Shown piece after piece: positions 42,570 through 51,794 of a DNA stretch of 64,000 nt. The translations under genes and the position numbers were made by a program. The DNA is from Betaproteobacteria bacterium (lineage in GTDB: Bacteria > Pseudomonadota > Gammaproteobacteria > Burkholderiales > Burkholderiaceae_C): the NCBI GenBank assembly GCA_947453725.1, contig CANGHH010000009.1, forward strand, positions 124,001 through 188,000. Reading direction: 5' to 3'. Below the pieces are notes generated by a model. It saw only the letters and a list, made by a program, of their open reading frames with translations. It had not been told where the DNA came from and ran no database searches. Position 1 is the stretch's first letter. Each line of letters opens with the position of its first letter.

Positions 42570-44395
42570 GCCGTGCCGGCCGCCCAGCGCCGCATCACGT
42601 CGCCCAGCACGTCGAGCGGCACCGAGCCGGTGGTCAGCAGCACGTCGTGGAAGGCCTTGACGTCGAATTTCGCGCCCATGGTTTTCCGGGCTTCCTCGCG
42701 CAGCTGCAGCATCCGCAGCATGCCGATCATGTAGGCGCAGGCCTGGCCCGGGTTGGACACGTAGCGCTCGACTTCCTGCGCGCCGATGCCGTAGGCGATC
42801 GCCTGTTCGCGCGTCCATTTCTTGGCGTGCAGGCCGGTGTCGACCACCAGGCGGCGGGCGCGGAAGAGCTGGCTGTCCAGCGCACCCAGCAGGGCCACCG
42901 CGTCGCCGTCGTACCAGCCGTTGTCGATCGCCAGGCGCTCGGCGTACAGGCCCCAGCCTTCGCTGTGCGCGCTGCCGCCGCCGAAAACGCGGCGCTGGCG
43001 CCAGCGCGGCAGCTGCGTCTGTTCCTGCTGGATCGCCAGCTGGTAATGGTGGCCCGGCACCGCCTCGTGCACGGCCAGGCTGCGCATCGCGGCGATGGCG
43101 TAGACCGGGCCCGGCAGCGGCGCCCAGAACACGCCCGGCCGGCTGCCGTCCGGGGCCGGCGTGGTGTAGTGGGCGGCGGCCGTTTTCTCGGTCAGTGGCG
43201 GCTCGCGGCGCACTTCCACCGGGGCCTTGGGCAGCAGGTTGAAGAAGGCCTGGCTGCGGCGGATGTTGTCGCGCACATAGCCGGCGTGGCGCTCGATCAG
43301 CCCGTCACGCGGGTCGGGTTCGGCCGGCGGCTGCAGACTGAGGTTCAACGCTTCGAAGCGGTCCTTGACGCTGCCGTCCTTGCGGCCCAGCGACTGCAAC
43401 ACGGTGTCCATCTCGCCTTCGATGCGCGCCACTTCGCGCAGGCCGATGGCGTGGATCTCGTCGGCGCTCAGCGTCGTCGTCGTGTACAGCGCCAGCGCCT
43501 GTGCGTAGGCCGCAGCGCCGTCCGGGAAGCGCCACAGGCCGGCGTCGGTGGTGGTGCGGGGCTCGATCTCGGCCATGAAGGCGTCGATACGCTGCCAGGC
43601 CGGGCGGATGCGCGTGGCCACCAGCACCGTGGCGTCGGCGATGGCGCGCTGGCGGGTCTCGGCCGGCAGGCCCTCTATCTTCTCGCTGCGCCGGGCCAGC
43701 GCCTGCACGAACAGGTTCTGCTCGGCCGGCGGCTTCAGGAAGGACTGCACCTGGGTGCGGGCGCGGTCCAGGATGAAGCGCGGCGGCAGGGTGCCCTTGG
43801 CCGCGGCAGTGCGGGCGCGCGCGATGGCTTCGGCGATGCGCTGGTCGACCTGCTCCAGCCGCGCCACGTAGGCGGCCACGTCGTCAGGCGTGCGCATCGG
43901 GTGCGCTTCGCTCATGAAGGACACCAGGCTGACCTGGGGCCCGCCGAGCTGGCTGAAGACGAAATTCAGGTCCTCATAGGGCTCGCTGGCCAGCGTGCGT
44001 TCCAGCGACCAGCGCAGCGTGGCGGCTTCGGTGCGCTGGGTCGACGTCAGGCTGCCGGCTTCGAAGGCGGCCAGCCGCGCCAGCCCGGCGCGTGCCAGCT
44101 CGCGGGTCTTGACGCGGCGCTCGGGCGTCTGCGGTGTCAGCTGGCGTTCGAAAGCCGCCTGCTCGGCGCCGCTGAAGTACTGGCTGAAGGTGACGCGCTC
44201 GGCCGACTGCCGCATCCAGTCGGCGGCGAAGCCCTCGGCCCAGGCGTCGAAGCCGGTGACCTGGGCGGCCGCAGCGGGCGGCGCGGTGGCGGTCTGCGCG
44301 CAGCCTTGCTGCAGCCCCAGTGCGCCGGCGGCGGCGAGGGCCAGCGCGTGGCGGCGCTTGATCGGGAAGGCGGTGTTCGGGTGGGTGTTGGGCAT
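42566..44395 (-). CDS. DUF885-family metallopeptidase, exported
   Basis: Predicted zinc peptidase of the DUF885 family, 609 residues. The N-terminus has [22 protein letters not shown]: both a twin-arginine-like motif and a lipobox-like LQQGC, so a periplasmic lipoprotein is possible. The active-site signature HEAVPGHHYQ lies near residue 443 and the third-ligand segment SEGWGLYAERLA about 45 residues later, both standard for the family. Substrates of this family are poorly known. First of two coupled peptidase-like genes. Confidence 0.87.
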   Translation of the reverse strand: MPNTHPNTAFPIKRRHALALAAAGALGLQQGCAQTATAPPAAAAQVTGFDAWAEGFAADWMRQSAERVTFSQYFSGAEQAAFERQLTPQTPERRVKTRELARAGLARLAAFEAGSLTSTQRTEAATLRWSLERTLASEPYEDLNFVFSQLGGPQVSLVSFMSEAHPMRTPDDVAAYVARLEQVDQRIAEAIARARTAAAKGTLPPRFILDRARTQVQSFLKPPAEQNLFVQALARRSEKIEGLPAETRQRAIADATVLVATRIRPAWQRIDAFMAEIEPRTTTDAGLWRFPDGAAAYAQALALYTTTTLSADEIHAIGLREVARIEGEMDTVLQSLGRKDGSVKDRFEALNLSLQPPAEPDPRDGLIERHAGYVRDNIRRSQAFFNLLPKAPVEVRREPPLTEKTAAAHYTTPAPDGSRPGVFWAPLPGPVYAIAAMRSLAVHEAVPGHHYQLAIQQEQTQLPRWRQRRVFGGGSAHSEGWGLYAERLAIDNGWYDGDAVALLGALDSQLFRARRLVVDTGLHAKKWTREQAIAYGIGAQEVERYVSNPGQACAYMIGMLRMLQLREEARKTMGAKFDVKAFHDVLLTTGSVPLDVLGDVMRRWAAGTA

Positions 44396-44458
44396 GGTGG
44401 CCGGCAGTCTATGCCAGCGCCCGCCGACCGTCCGCCGCCCGCCTGCGCAGGCGCCGGC

Positions 44459-46741
44459 TCAGGCCAGCTGCAGCGGCAGCCTGCGCAGGCGCTGGCCGGT
44501 CAGCGCAAACAGCGCGTTGGCCACGGCCGGTGCGATCGGCGGCGTCCCGGGTTCGCCGACGCCTTCGGGGTGGGCGTCGCTGGCGATGATCTCGGTGGTG
44601 ATGGCCGGGCAGTCGGCCATGCGCAGCATCGGCAGGTCGTGGAAATTGCTCTGCCGGACGCGGCCTTTTTCGATGTCGATGCGCCCGTGCAGCGCCGCAC
44701 CCAGGCCGAAGACGATGGCGCTGTCCATCTGCTGGCGGATCAGACCCGGGTTGACGGCGGTGCCGCAGTCGATGACGCAGACCACGCGGTGGACGCGCAC
44801 CGTCTTGTCCGCATCGACCGAGACCTCGGCCACCTGCGCGACGATGCTGCCGAAGCTCTGGTGCAGGGCCACGCCGCGCGCCGTCGGCGCGCCGTCGGGG
44901 GCCGGCGCGCTGGGCTTGCCCCAGCCGGCCAGTTCAGCGGCGCGCTGCAGCACTTTCAGATGGCGCGGGTGCTGTTTCAGCAGGCGGGCGCGGAAAGCCA
45001 CCGGGTCCTGCCCGGCGGCATGCGCGGCTTCGTCGACGAAGCTCTCCATGAAGAAGGCCTGGTGCGAATGGCCGACGCTGCGCCAGAAGCCCACCGGCAC
45101 CGGCAGCTCGACGAGCTGGTGGGCGATGCGCGCGGCCGGCCATTCGTAGGGTTGGTCGAAGGCGCCTTCGGACGTGGTCTTGTCGGGGCCCGAGTCGACC
45201 AGGCTCGGCGGCAGGCCGAAGACCCGCGCCAGCACCTGCGGCACGATGGCCTGGCCGGCCGACACGTTGCGCCAGCCGACCAGGGCGCCCTGCGCGTCGA
45301 AGCCGGCGCTGAAGCGCGACACCGCAGCCGGGCGGTAGAAGTCGTGCTGGGTGTCCTGCTCGCGGGTCCAGAAGGTCTGCACCGGCAGGCCGCCGGCGGC
45401 CTTGGCGATGGCCGCCGCCTGGCCAATGAAATCCACATCCAGCCGGCGGCCGAAACCGCCGCCCAGCAGGGTCACGTTCACCGTCACCTGCTCGGGCTCT
45501 ATGCCGAGCGCCACCGCCGCGGCGCGGCGCGCCAGGCCGGGCACCTGGGTCGGCGCCCAGACCGTGGCCTGACCGTCCTTGAACTGCACGGTGCAGTTCT
45601 GCGGCTCCATCGTCGCGTGGGCCAGCCAGGGCGCGCGGTATTCGGCGCTGATCGTCCGGGCGGCGCCTTTCAGCGCCGCATCGACGTCGCCGGTCCTGAA
45701 GTAGGCGAAGCCGGTTTCGCTGTCGAGGGTCCTGGCCAGCTGGTCCATCGCGCCGGCGCTGGAAAAGGCCGCTGCCGGCACCTGCTCGTCCCAGCTGACG
45801 CTGACCACCTGGACCGCCTGCAGCGCATGCCAGGGCGTGTCGGCGATGACCGCCACGCCGGCCGTGCCGCCGTGGTGGCCGGCGACCGCCAGCACCTGTT
45901 TCACGCCGCTGAGCTTCAAGGCCGCCGCGCCGTCGAAGGCCCGCACCCGGCCGCCCAGCGTCGGGCACATCGCGACCGTCGCGTAGAGCTGTCCGGGCTG
46001 TTGCACGTCGAGGCCGAAGCCGGCACTGCCGTCGACCTTGGACGCGGCTTCGATGCGCGGCAAGTCCTTGCCGATCAGCGTGAAGCGGTCTGGCGTCTTC
46101 AAGGCGACATCGGCCGGCACCGGCTGACGGCTGGCGGCCGCGGCCAGTTCACCGAAGCCCGCGCGTCGGCCGGACGGGTGCGACAGCACGCCGGCCGCCA
46201 CCGTGATCTCGGCCGCCGGCACGCCCCAGGCCTGCGCCGCGGCGCCGACCAGCATGGCGCGCGCCGAGGCGCCGGCCTGCCGCATCGGCAACCACAGGTC
46301 CTTGATGCTCGACGAGCCGCCGGTCATCATCACGCCGACCTCGCGCATCGTCTTGGCGGTCAGCCAGCCAGCCACCCGGCGCAGCGTGCCGTCGTCGTCG
46401 GGGTGGAAGGGCAGACCGTCGACCACGGTGGCCAGGTTGTTGTAGATCCTGTCGATGGGCGCTGCCGCGATGCGCACCGCCGCCCAGTCGGCGTCCAGTT
46501 CGTCGGCCAGCACCATGGCCAGGCCGGTGTGCACGCCCTGGCCCATCTCGCTCTTGGGCACCACGACGAGCACGCTGCCGTCGCTGGCGATCTTCAGCCA
46601 GCCGTTCAGCGCCGCCTGCCCGGCCGCCGTGGCCAGCGGCTGGGCGGTGTTCAGACGCTGGCGCGGCGGCAGCAAGGTCCAGCCCACGGTGAGTGCCCCG
46701 GCAAGACCCAAGGAACCCAGCAGGAAATGGCGTTTTTTCAT
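44459..46741 (-). CDS. Xanthine-dehydrogenase-family molybdopterin-binding subunit (IorB-like)
   Basis: Molybdenum-cofactor subunit of the isoquinoline 1-oxidoreductase/aldehyde dehydrogenase type, 760 residues. It begins KKRHFLLGSLGLAGALTVGW, a signal or membrane anchor with KR in place of the twin arginine. Motifs include SEMGQGVHTGLAMVLADELD, LLGGGFGRRLDVDF and the catalytic-Glu region EGVGEPGTPPIAPAVANAL. The partner iron-sulfur subunit (IorA-like) is normally adjacent but is missing here on both sides. Substrate unknown. Confidence 0.87.
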   Translation of the reverse strand: MKKRHFLLGSLGLAGALTVGWTLLPPRQRLNTAQPLATAAGQAALNGWLKIASDGSVLVVVPKSEMGQGVHTGLAMVLADELDADWAAVRIAAAPIDRIYNNLATVVDGLPFHPDDDGTLRRVAGWLTAKTMREVGVMMTGGSSSIKDLWLPMRQAGASARAMLVGAAAQAWGVPAAEITVAAGVLSHPSGRRAGFGELAAAASRQPVPADVALKTPDRFTLIGKDLPRIEAASKVDGSAGFGLDVQQPGQLYATVAMCPTLGGRVRAFDGAAALKLSGVKQVLAVAGHHGGTAGVAVIADTPWHALQAVQVVSVSWDEQVPAAAFSSAGAMDQLARTLDSETGFAYFRTGDVDAALKGAARTISAEYRAPWLAHATMEPQNCTVQFKDGQATVWAPTQVPGLARRAAAVALGIEPEQVTVNVTLLGGGFGRRLDVDFIGQAAAIAKAAGGLPVQTFWTREQDTQHDFYRPAAVSRFSAGFDAQGALVGWRNVSAGQAIVPQVLARVFGLPPSLVDSGPDKTTSEGAFDQPYEWPAARIAHQLVELPVPVGFWRSVGHSHQAFFMESFVDEAAHAAGQDPVAFRARLLKQHPRHLKVLQRAAELAGWGKPSAPAPDGAPTARGVALHQSFGSIVAQVAEVSVDADKTVRVHRVVCVIDCGTAVNPGLIRQQMDSAIVFGLGAALHGRIDIEKGRVRQSNFHDLPMLRMADCPAITTEIIASDAHPEGVGEPGTPPIAPAVANALFALTGQRLRRLPLQLA

Positions 46742-46869
46742 GCGGGCAGCATAAGCTCCCGCCAGGCGCCGGCCCCGATGTGCTGTCGAGGCTTTGCCCA
46801 GTCGCCAGCACGTTTGCCGCTGAACGCTTACCCTTCGCCCCCGCCAACCGCAGCCCTTCGAGCACCCGC

Positions 46870-48429
46870 ATGTCCACGCCCCCGGCTGATTTCCTGTTGG
46901 ACGGCTTGCGCCGCCTGTCCCCCGAACGCCTGCGCGGCATGCGCCGGGGCGTCGAGAAAGAGAGCCTGCGCGCGCTGCCCGGCGGTGCGCTGGCGCTGAC
47001 GCCCCACCCCCTTGCCCTCGGTTCGGCGCTGACCCACGGCCGCATCACCACCGACTTCAGCGAAAGCCAGCTCGAGCTGATCACTGGCGTGCACGCCAGC
47101 GTCGAAGCCTGCCTGGACGAACTGACGCAGATCCACCAGCACGTGGTGCACAGCCTGGCCGAAACCGGCCACGGCGCCGGCGATGAACGCCTGTGGGCCA
47201 GCAGCATGCCCTGCAGCTTGCCGACCGACGAGACGATTCCGCTGGGTCGCTACGGCAGCAGCAACATCGGTCGGCTGAAAAGCGTCTACCGGATGGGGCT
47301 GGGCCACCGCTACGGCCGGCGCATGCAGACCATCAGCGGCATCCACTACAACTGGTCGCTGCCAGGTCTGGGCAACGACGAACACTTCGCGCTGATCCGC
47401 AACTTCCGCCGCCACGCCTTCGTCCTGCTGTGGCTGTTCGGCGCCAGCCCGGCGGTCTGCGGCAGCTTCGTCGCCGGCCGCGACCACGGCCTGCAGTCGC
47501 TGGGCACCGGCAGCCTGGGGCTGCCGTGGGCGACCAGCCTGCGGATGGGCCGGCTGGGCTACCAGAGCGCCGCGCAGGCCACGCTGGCCGTCAGCTACAA
47601 CAGCCTGGAAGGCTATGCCGCCTCGCTGCACGCGGCGCTGACCCAGCCCTACCCGGCCTACGAGGCGATCGGCATCCGCAACCTGGGCGGCGAATACAAC
47701 CAGCTGGCCACCACGCTGCTGCAGATCGAGAACGAGTTCTACGGCACCATCCGCCCGAAGCGCGTGATCCAGCGCGGTGAGCGCCCGCTGCACGCGCTGC
47801 GCCAGCGCGGCGTCGAGTACATCGAAGTCCGCTGCATGGACCTCGATCCCATGCTGCCGGTGGGCATCCAGGCGGCGACGATGCGCTTCATCGACATCTT
47901 CCTGCTGCACTGCCTGCTGCAGCCCAGCCCGCCCGACACGCCCGACGAGATCGCCGCGCTGGGCCGCAACCAGCACCGCACCGCCGCCTTCGGCCGCCAG
48001 CCGGGGCTGACGCTGGAACGTGACGGCGCTGACGTGCCGCTGGTCGACTGGGCCGCCGAGCTGCTGGCGCAATGCGCCCCGATCGCCGCCGCGCTGGACG
48101 CAGCCCACGGCGGCCAGGCCTACGCCGCCGCACTGGCCGAAGCGCAGGCCAGCCTGGCCGCGCCCGAGACCCTGCCTTCGGCCCGCGTGCTGGCCCAGAT
48201 CAACAGCGACTTCGGCGGTTCGCACATCGCTTACACCCGCGCCCAGGCCGAACAGGCGCGCCAGCACCTGCAGCAGTTGCCGTGGACGGCCGAACAGCGG
48301 GCTGCGGGTGAAGCCGAGGCACAGGCCTCGGTGGCCGCGCAGCGCGCCATCGAAGCCGCCGATACGGTGGATTTCGAGACTTTCCGCCTGGCCTACCTGG
48401 CGCCCGAGGGCCTGCAGGTCGCGGATTGA
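46870..48429 (+). CDS. gshA: Glutamate-cysteine ligase
   Basis: First enzyme of glutathione synthesis, ATP-dependent joining of glutamate and cysteine; 519 residues, equal to the proteobacterial GshA class. Recognisable segments: RRGVEKESLRALPGG, ITTDFSESQLELITG, WASSMPCSLP, MQTISGIHYNWSLP, LGGEYNQLATTLLQIENEFYGTIRPKR and YIEVRCMDLDP. Start ATG at 46870, divergent from the molybdopterin gene across 128 bases. A palindrome overlaps its stop. Glutathione is needed by some maleylpyruvate isomerases, but a functional link to the gentisate genes is only speculation. Confidence 0.94.
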   Translation: MSTPPADFLLDGLRRLSPERLRGMRRGVEKESLRALPGGALALTPHPLALGSALTHGRITTDFSESQLELITGVHASVEACLDELTQIHQHVVHSLAETGHGAGDERLWASSMPCSLPTDETIPLGRYGSSNIGRLKSVYRMGLGHRYGRRMQTISGIHYNWSLPGLGNDEHFALIRNFRRHAFVLLWLFGASPAVCGSFVAGRDHGLQSLGTGSLGLPWATSLRMGRLGYQSAAQATLAVSYNSLEGYAASLHAALTQPYPAYEAIGIRNLGGEYNQLATTLLQIENEFYGTIRPKRVIQRGERPLHALRQRGVEYIEVRCMDLDPMLPVGIQAATMRFIDIFLLHCLLQPSPPDTPDEIAALGRNQHRTAAFGRQPGLTLERDGADVPLVDWAAELLAQCAPIAAALDAAHGGQAYAAALAEAQASLAAPETLPSARVLAQINSDFGGSHIAYTRAQAEQARQHLQQLPWTAEQRAAGEAEAQASVAAQRAIEAADTVDFETFRLAYLAPEGLQVAD

Positions 48430-48462
48430 ACACGGGTTCAGTGCTACACTGAACCCGTGTTC
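48428..48462. promoter_or_regulatory. Perfect 16-base-arm palindrome before vapBC
   Basis: Two perfectly complementary 16-base arms (48428-48443 and 48447-48462) flank the three bases CTA. The first arm shares two bases with the gshA stop codon; the second ends 15 bases before the antitoxin ATG. Antitoxin proteins usually repress their own operon by binding such palindromes, so an operator is likely; it may also act as terminator of gshA. Confidence 0.7.
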
Positions 48463-48477
48463 GATGAGAGGGCGATC

Positions 48478-48795
48478 ATGTCCAACCTGACCGTGGTCAT
48501 CGACGACGAGGTGCTGCGCGCCGCGCGCATCAAGGCCCTGCAGCAGGGCACCAGCGTCAACGAGATCTGCCGTGAGGCGATCACGCGGTTTGCGGCGCCG
48601 GCCAAGGACCATGCGGAATGGATGCGTGAATTGCGCGCCCTTCAGGCGGCCGTGCGGGCTGACAGTCTGCGCGCAGGCGCACCGGCACCCGAACCGATGT
48701 GGCCCAGCCGCGAAGCCATGTACGACGAGATCATGGCCGAGCGCATGCCCACCTTGTGGGCCCACTCGAAAACCAAGCCCTGCGATCCGCCGTGA
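48478..48795 (+). CDS. Antitoxin, ribbon-helix-helix type (VapB-like)
   Basis: Antitoxin of 105 residues from the ATG at 48478 (AGAGGG upstream; a GTG at 48457 lies within the palindrome). N-terminal ribbon-helix-helix DNA-binding fold: LTVVIDDEVLRAARIKALQQ and GTSVNEICREAITRF. The C-terminal 60 residues, rich in Trp, Met and Pro, should embrace the toxin. Its stop overlaps the toxin GTG (GTGA). Confidence 0.83.
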   Translation: MSNLTVVIDDEVLRAARIKALQQGTSVNEICREAITRFAAPAKDHAEWMRELRALQAAVRADSLRAGAPAPEPMWPSREAMYDEIMAERMPTLWAHSKTKPCDPP

Positions 48796-49286
48796 AGGCC
48801 TTCTTCGACAGCAATGTCGCGATCTACGCCTTCGCTGAGGACGACGACCGCCGGAAATCGATCGCGATGGATTTGCTGGCCCGCCATGGCGACGACTTCG
48901 ATCTCGTTGTCAGCACCCAGGTTCTGCTGGAAACCTACAATGTGCTGGTCCGCAAGAAGGGCCTGCTGCCGGCGAAGGCCCTGGCCTACGTTCGCATGCT
49001 GACCACCTACGACGTGGTCACACCCAGCGCCGCCGCAGCCCTGGCCGCCCTGACCCTGGCCGCCGAACACGGCCTGCCGCCCTACGACGCCTGCATCGTG
49101 CAGGCCGCGCTGGAAGGCGGCTGCGACCGGCTGTACAGCGAGGACCTGCAGGCGGGCCGGCGCTTCGGCAAGCTGCTGGTGGTCAACCCCTTCGACACCG
49201 CCGCGCACGAGCCGGCGCCGGCCTACGCCGCTGCAGCGCCCCAGGCCGGTTCGCGCGCCGCCAGCCCGCGCCGACGCAAGGCCTGA
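48792..49286 (+). CDS. PIN-domain toxin (VapC-like)
   Basis: Predicted magnesium-dependent ribonuclease toxin, 164 residues, GTG start. The four PIN acidic residues are present: Asp in AFFDSNVAIYAF, Glu in QVLLETYNVL, Asp in YDACIVQAA and Asp in YSEDLQAG. The last 30 residues (HEPAPAYAAAAPQAGSRAAS... with basic RRRK end) form an unusual low-complexity tail not needed for the fold. Forms a toxin-antitoxin pair with the gene before it. Confidence 0.85.
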   Translation: MKAFFDSNVAIYAFAEDDDRRKSIAMDLLARHGDDFDLVVSTQVLLETYNVLVRKKGLLPAKALAYVRMLTTYDVVTPSAAAALAALTLAAEHGLPPYDACIVQAALEGGCDRLYSEDLQAGRRFGKLLVVNPFDTAAHEPAPAYAAAAPQAGSRAASPRRRKA

Positions 49287-49296
49287 TCCGGCGCCC

Positions 49297-50808
49297 TCAG
49301 GGTTGGGCGGACGAAGCCGCGGCCGGCGCGACAGCCGCTTGGCCGTGCGGCCCGACCCGCGCGAAACTGTCGACCAGCGCCAGCAAGGCCGGCCGGGCCT
49401 TGGCCGCGTCGTGGTGGTTGACCATCATCGCCACCGCCCAGGGCTGGCCGCGTTCGTCGCGCACATAGCCGGCCAGCGCCACCACGTTGCGCAGCGTGCC
49501 CGGCTTCAGCCGCGCCCAGCCGGCGGCCGGGCTGTCCTTCAGCGGGCGCACGCTGCCGTCGACGCCGGCCACCGGCAGGCCCATCACCAAGTCGGCGGCG
49601 CGTGGGCCTTGCCAGGCCACCGCCAGCATCGACGCCAGCTGGCGCGGCGTGATGCGTTCGCTGCGCGACAGGCCGGAGCCGTTGTCCAGCACCAGCCCGG
49701 CGTCGCTGATGGCGTGCTCGGCCAGCCAGCGGCGCACGTCGGCAGCGGCCAGCTCGCTGGTCGTGGCCTGCGGGTTGGCGGCCATGAAAGGCACGCCGAG
49801 TTGCAGGTAGAGCAGGCGCGCGACCGGGTTGTCCGAGGTCTTCAGCATCGGCCGCAGCACCTCGCCCCAGGGCCGGCTGACGCGGCGCACCAGCGTGCGC
49901 GCACCCTCGGGCGCAGCGGCCTCGCGGGCCTGACCGGCCCAGCTGCCGCCCAGGCCCTGCCACAGGCTGCGGAACAGGCGGTCGGCGAGGTCGTTGCGGT
50001 CGAGCAGATTCAGCTCGGTGCGGCGGATGCAGTCGGCCGGGAAGCCGCCCTGCAGTTCGATGCGCGTGCGGCCCAGCGCGCCAGCTTCGCGCTGCACCAG
50101 CGCCGGCTTCCAGACGCTGTCCCAGTCCTTGCAGGGCGTGGCGGTGACGGCCATCCGGCTGATGAAGTCGACGCCGGCCAGCGGCGGCACGCTGCCGGCG
50201 CTGACGCCATCGGGCCCGGCGCGGATTTCCAGCGGCAGCAGGTTGCCGGCCAGCTCCAGCGCGTCGGGGATGACGTTGTATTGAAACTCCATCTCGTCGT
50301 CGAAAGGCGGCACGCCGATGTCCAGCCGCGCCGGTCGGAACAGCGTGCGGTCGAGCAGCAGGTCGCCTTCGATGCGGGTCACGCCGGCCTGCCTCAGGTC
50401 GACCAGCATCTGCCAGAAAGCGGCCACGCCCAGCTCGGGGTCGGCACCGCCCTTCAGCACCAGGTCGCCCTGCAGGATGCCGCCGGCGAGCGGCGCCGCG
50501 CTGCGCAGTTCGGTGCTGCCGCGGTGATTCGGACCCAGCCGATCGAGGGCCACGATGCTGGTCAGCACCTTCATCGTCGACGCCGGCTGCATCGGCTGGT
50601 CGGCGCGGTACAGCCACGGCGTGGCGGCGTGGCCCAGCGGCAGCGCCACGGCGGCGATGGCGTCCTCGGGCACGCCGGCCTGGAGCAAGGCCTGCTTCAC
50701 GGCGGGCGGCAGCGCTGGCGCGGTGGCAGGGGGCCCGCCGGAGGCGCAGCCCAGGTTGACCAAGGAAACGAAACAGGCCAGCAGGGCCAGGGCAGGGCGG
50801 CGCATCAT
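49297..50808 (-). CDS. dacB: D-alanyl-D-alanine carboxypeptidase/endopeptidase (PBP4, DacB family)
   Basis: Periplasmic penicillin-binding protein of family S13, 503 residues. Signal and lipobox-like end LVNLGCASG suggest a lipoprotein. Catalytic SxxK is STMK near residue 77, the second motif is SDN (LKTSDNPVARLLY). The third motif, normally KTG, reads KPGT here, an unusual substitution. It trims cross-links and stem peptides. Divergent from the sugar-kinase operon, 29 bases apart. Confidence 0.87.
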   Translation of the reverse strand: MMRRPALALLACFVSLVNLGCASGGPPATAPALPPAVKQALLQAGVPEDAIAAVALPLGHAATPWLYRADQPMQPASTMKVLTSIVALDRLGPNHRGSTELRSAAPLAGGILQGDLVLKGGADPELGVAAFWQMLVDLRQAGVTRIEGDLLLDRTLFRPARLDIGVPPFDDEMEFQYNVIPDALELAGNLLPLEIRAGPDGVSAGSVPPLAGVDFISRMAVTATPCKDWDSVWKPALVQREAGALGRTRIELQGGFPADCIRRTELNLLDRNDLADRLFRSLWQGLGGSWAGQAREAAAPEGARTLVRRVSRPWGEVLRPMLKTSDNPVARLLYLQLGVPFMAANPQATTSELAAADVRRWLAEHAISDAGLVLDNGSGLSRSERITPRQLASMLAVAWQGPRAADLVMGLPVAGVDGSVRPLKDSPAAGWARLKPGTLRNVVALAGYVRDERGQPWAVAMMVNHHDAAKARPALLALVDSFARVGPHGQAAVAPAAASSAQP

Positions 50809-50837
50809 GGGCGGATTGTGGCGCCCACACCCTCAGA

Positions 50838-51794
50838 ATGCCGCCTGCCATGAACACCCCGCCGCCCTTCGCCCCGCCGACCGGCGCGCCCACCGCGCGC
50901 GGCCTGGGCCTGGACGCGGGCGGCACGCAGACCCGCTGGGCGGTGGCCGACGCCGCGGGCCGCATCCACGCTGAAGGCCGTGTCGCGGCGATCGCTGGCG
51001 CCCAGCTGAGCAGCGATGCCGGCCGCGCGCAGGTCGAAGCCGCGCTGCGTGCCATCGCCCAGGCTGCCGGTGCCGTCGACTCGGTGGTCGCCGGCGTCAC
51101 CGGCCTGGGCGCGGCGCAGGCGCCCGTGCTGGCCGCACTGGCCGCGTCCGTCTTCCGGCTCGCGCCCGCCGCCGTGCAGGCGCTGAGCGACATCGAAGCC
51201 CTCTGCCGGGCCGCCTTCGCGCCCGGTGCGGGCATCGTGGTCTACGCCGGCACCGGTTCGATCGCCGCCTGCATCGACCGCAGCGGCGCGCTGCAACGCG
51301 CCGGTGGTCGCGGCGCCGTCATCGATGACGCGGGCAGTGGCCACTGGATCGCCCAACAGGCGCTGCGCCAGATCTGGCGCGTCGAAGACGAAATCCCGGG
51401 CGCCTGGACCGCCTCGCCGCTGGCCGTCGCGGTTTTCTCGCAGATCGGTGGCAGCGACTGGGCGGCCAGCCGCGCCTGGGTCTACGGCGCCACGCGCGGC
51501 GAACTCGGCACGCTGGCCCTGGCCGTCGCGGCGGCGGCCGATGCAGACCCGGCCGCGCTGGCCCTGCTGCAAGCCGCCGGCAGCGAGCTGGCACGGCTCG
51601 GTACGGCCTTGCTGCAGCGACAGGGCCCGCAGCCGCTGGCGCTGGCCGGGCGCGTCTTCGAACTGCACCCGGCCGTCGAGAATGCCCTCATCGCCGCGCT
51701 GCCCGCCGGCTGTCCCACCCACCGCCTGAGCACACCCGCCCACCAGGCCGCCGCACGGCGGGCGGCGCTCACCCTGAACAGGAAACCCCCATGA
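50838..51794 (+). CDS. BadF/BadG-family amino-sugar kinase (GlcNAc/MurNAc kinase-like)
   Basis: ASKHA-fold kinase of 318 residues. Phosphate-1 motif LGLDAGGTQTRWAVAD near residue 24, VVAGVTGLGAAQ, and adenosine-region AGTGSIAACIDRSGALQRAG. Family members phosphorylate GlcNAc, and MurK phosphorylates both MurNAc and GlcNAc. Because murQ, which needs MurNAc-6-phosphate, lies in the same operon, a MurNAc/GlcNAc kinase role is likely. Alternative start at 50850. Overlaps the amidase gene by 4 bases. Confidence 0.8.
   Translation: MPPAMNTPPPFAPPTGAPTARGLGLDAGGTQTRWAVADAAGRIHAEGRVAAIAGAQLSSDAGRAQVEAALRAIAQAAGAVDSVVAGVTGLGAAQAPVLAALAASVFRLAPAAVQALSDIEALCRAAFAPGAGIVVYAGTGSIAACIDRSGALQRAGGRGAVIDDAGSGHWIAQQALRQIWRVEDEIPGAWTASPLAVAVFSQIGGSDWAASRAWVYGATRGELGTLALAVAAAADADPAALALLQAAGSELARLGTALLQRQGPQPLALAGRVFELHPAVENALIAALPAGCPTHRLSTPAHQAAARRAALTLNRKPP

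Noticed and set aside
42570..42818. N-terminal extension of the M20-type protein
   Set aside because: The extension overlaps the DUF885 coding region and lacks family similarity; ATGA overlap at 42566-42569 gives the start.
44441..44452. GCCTGCGCAGGC palindrome between the DUF885 and molybdopterin genes
   Set aside because: Short GC palindromes of this type are frequent by chance in DNA this GC-rich; no loop or T-run to support a terminator.
42527..46999. Very long open frame (about 1490 codons) on the plus strand
   Set aside because: Antisense to the M20-type, DUF885 and molybdopterin genes; low-complexity translation typical of third-position GC shadows.
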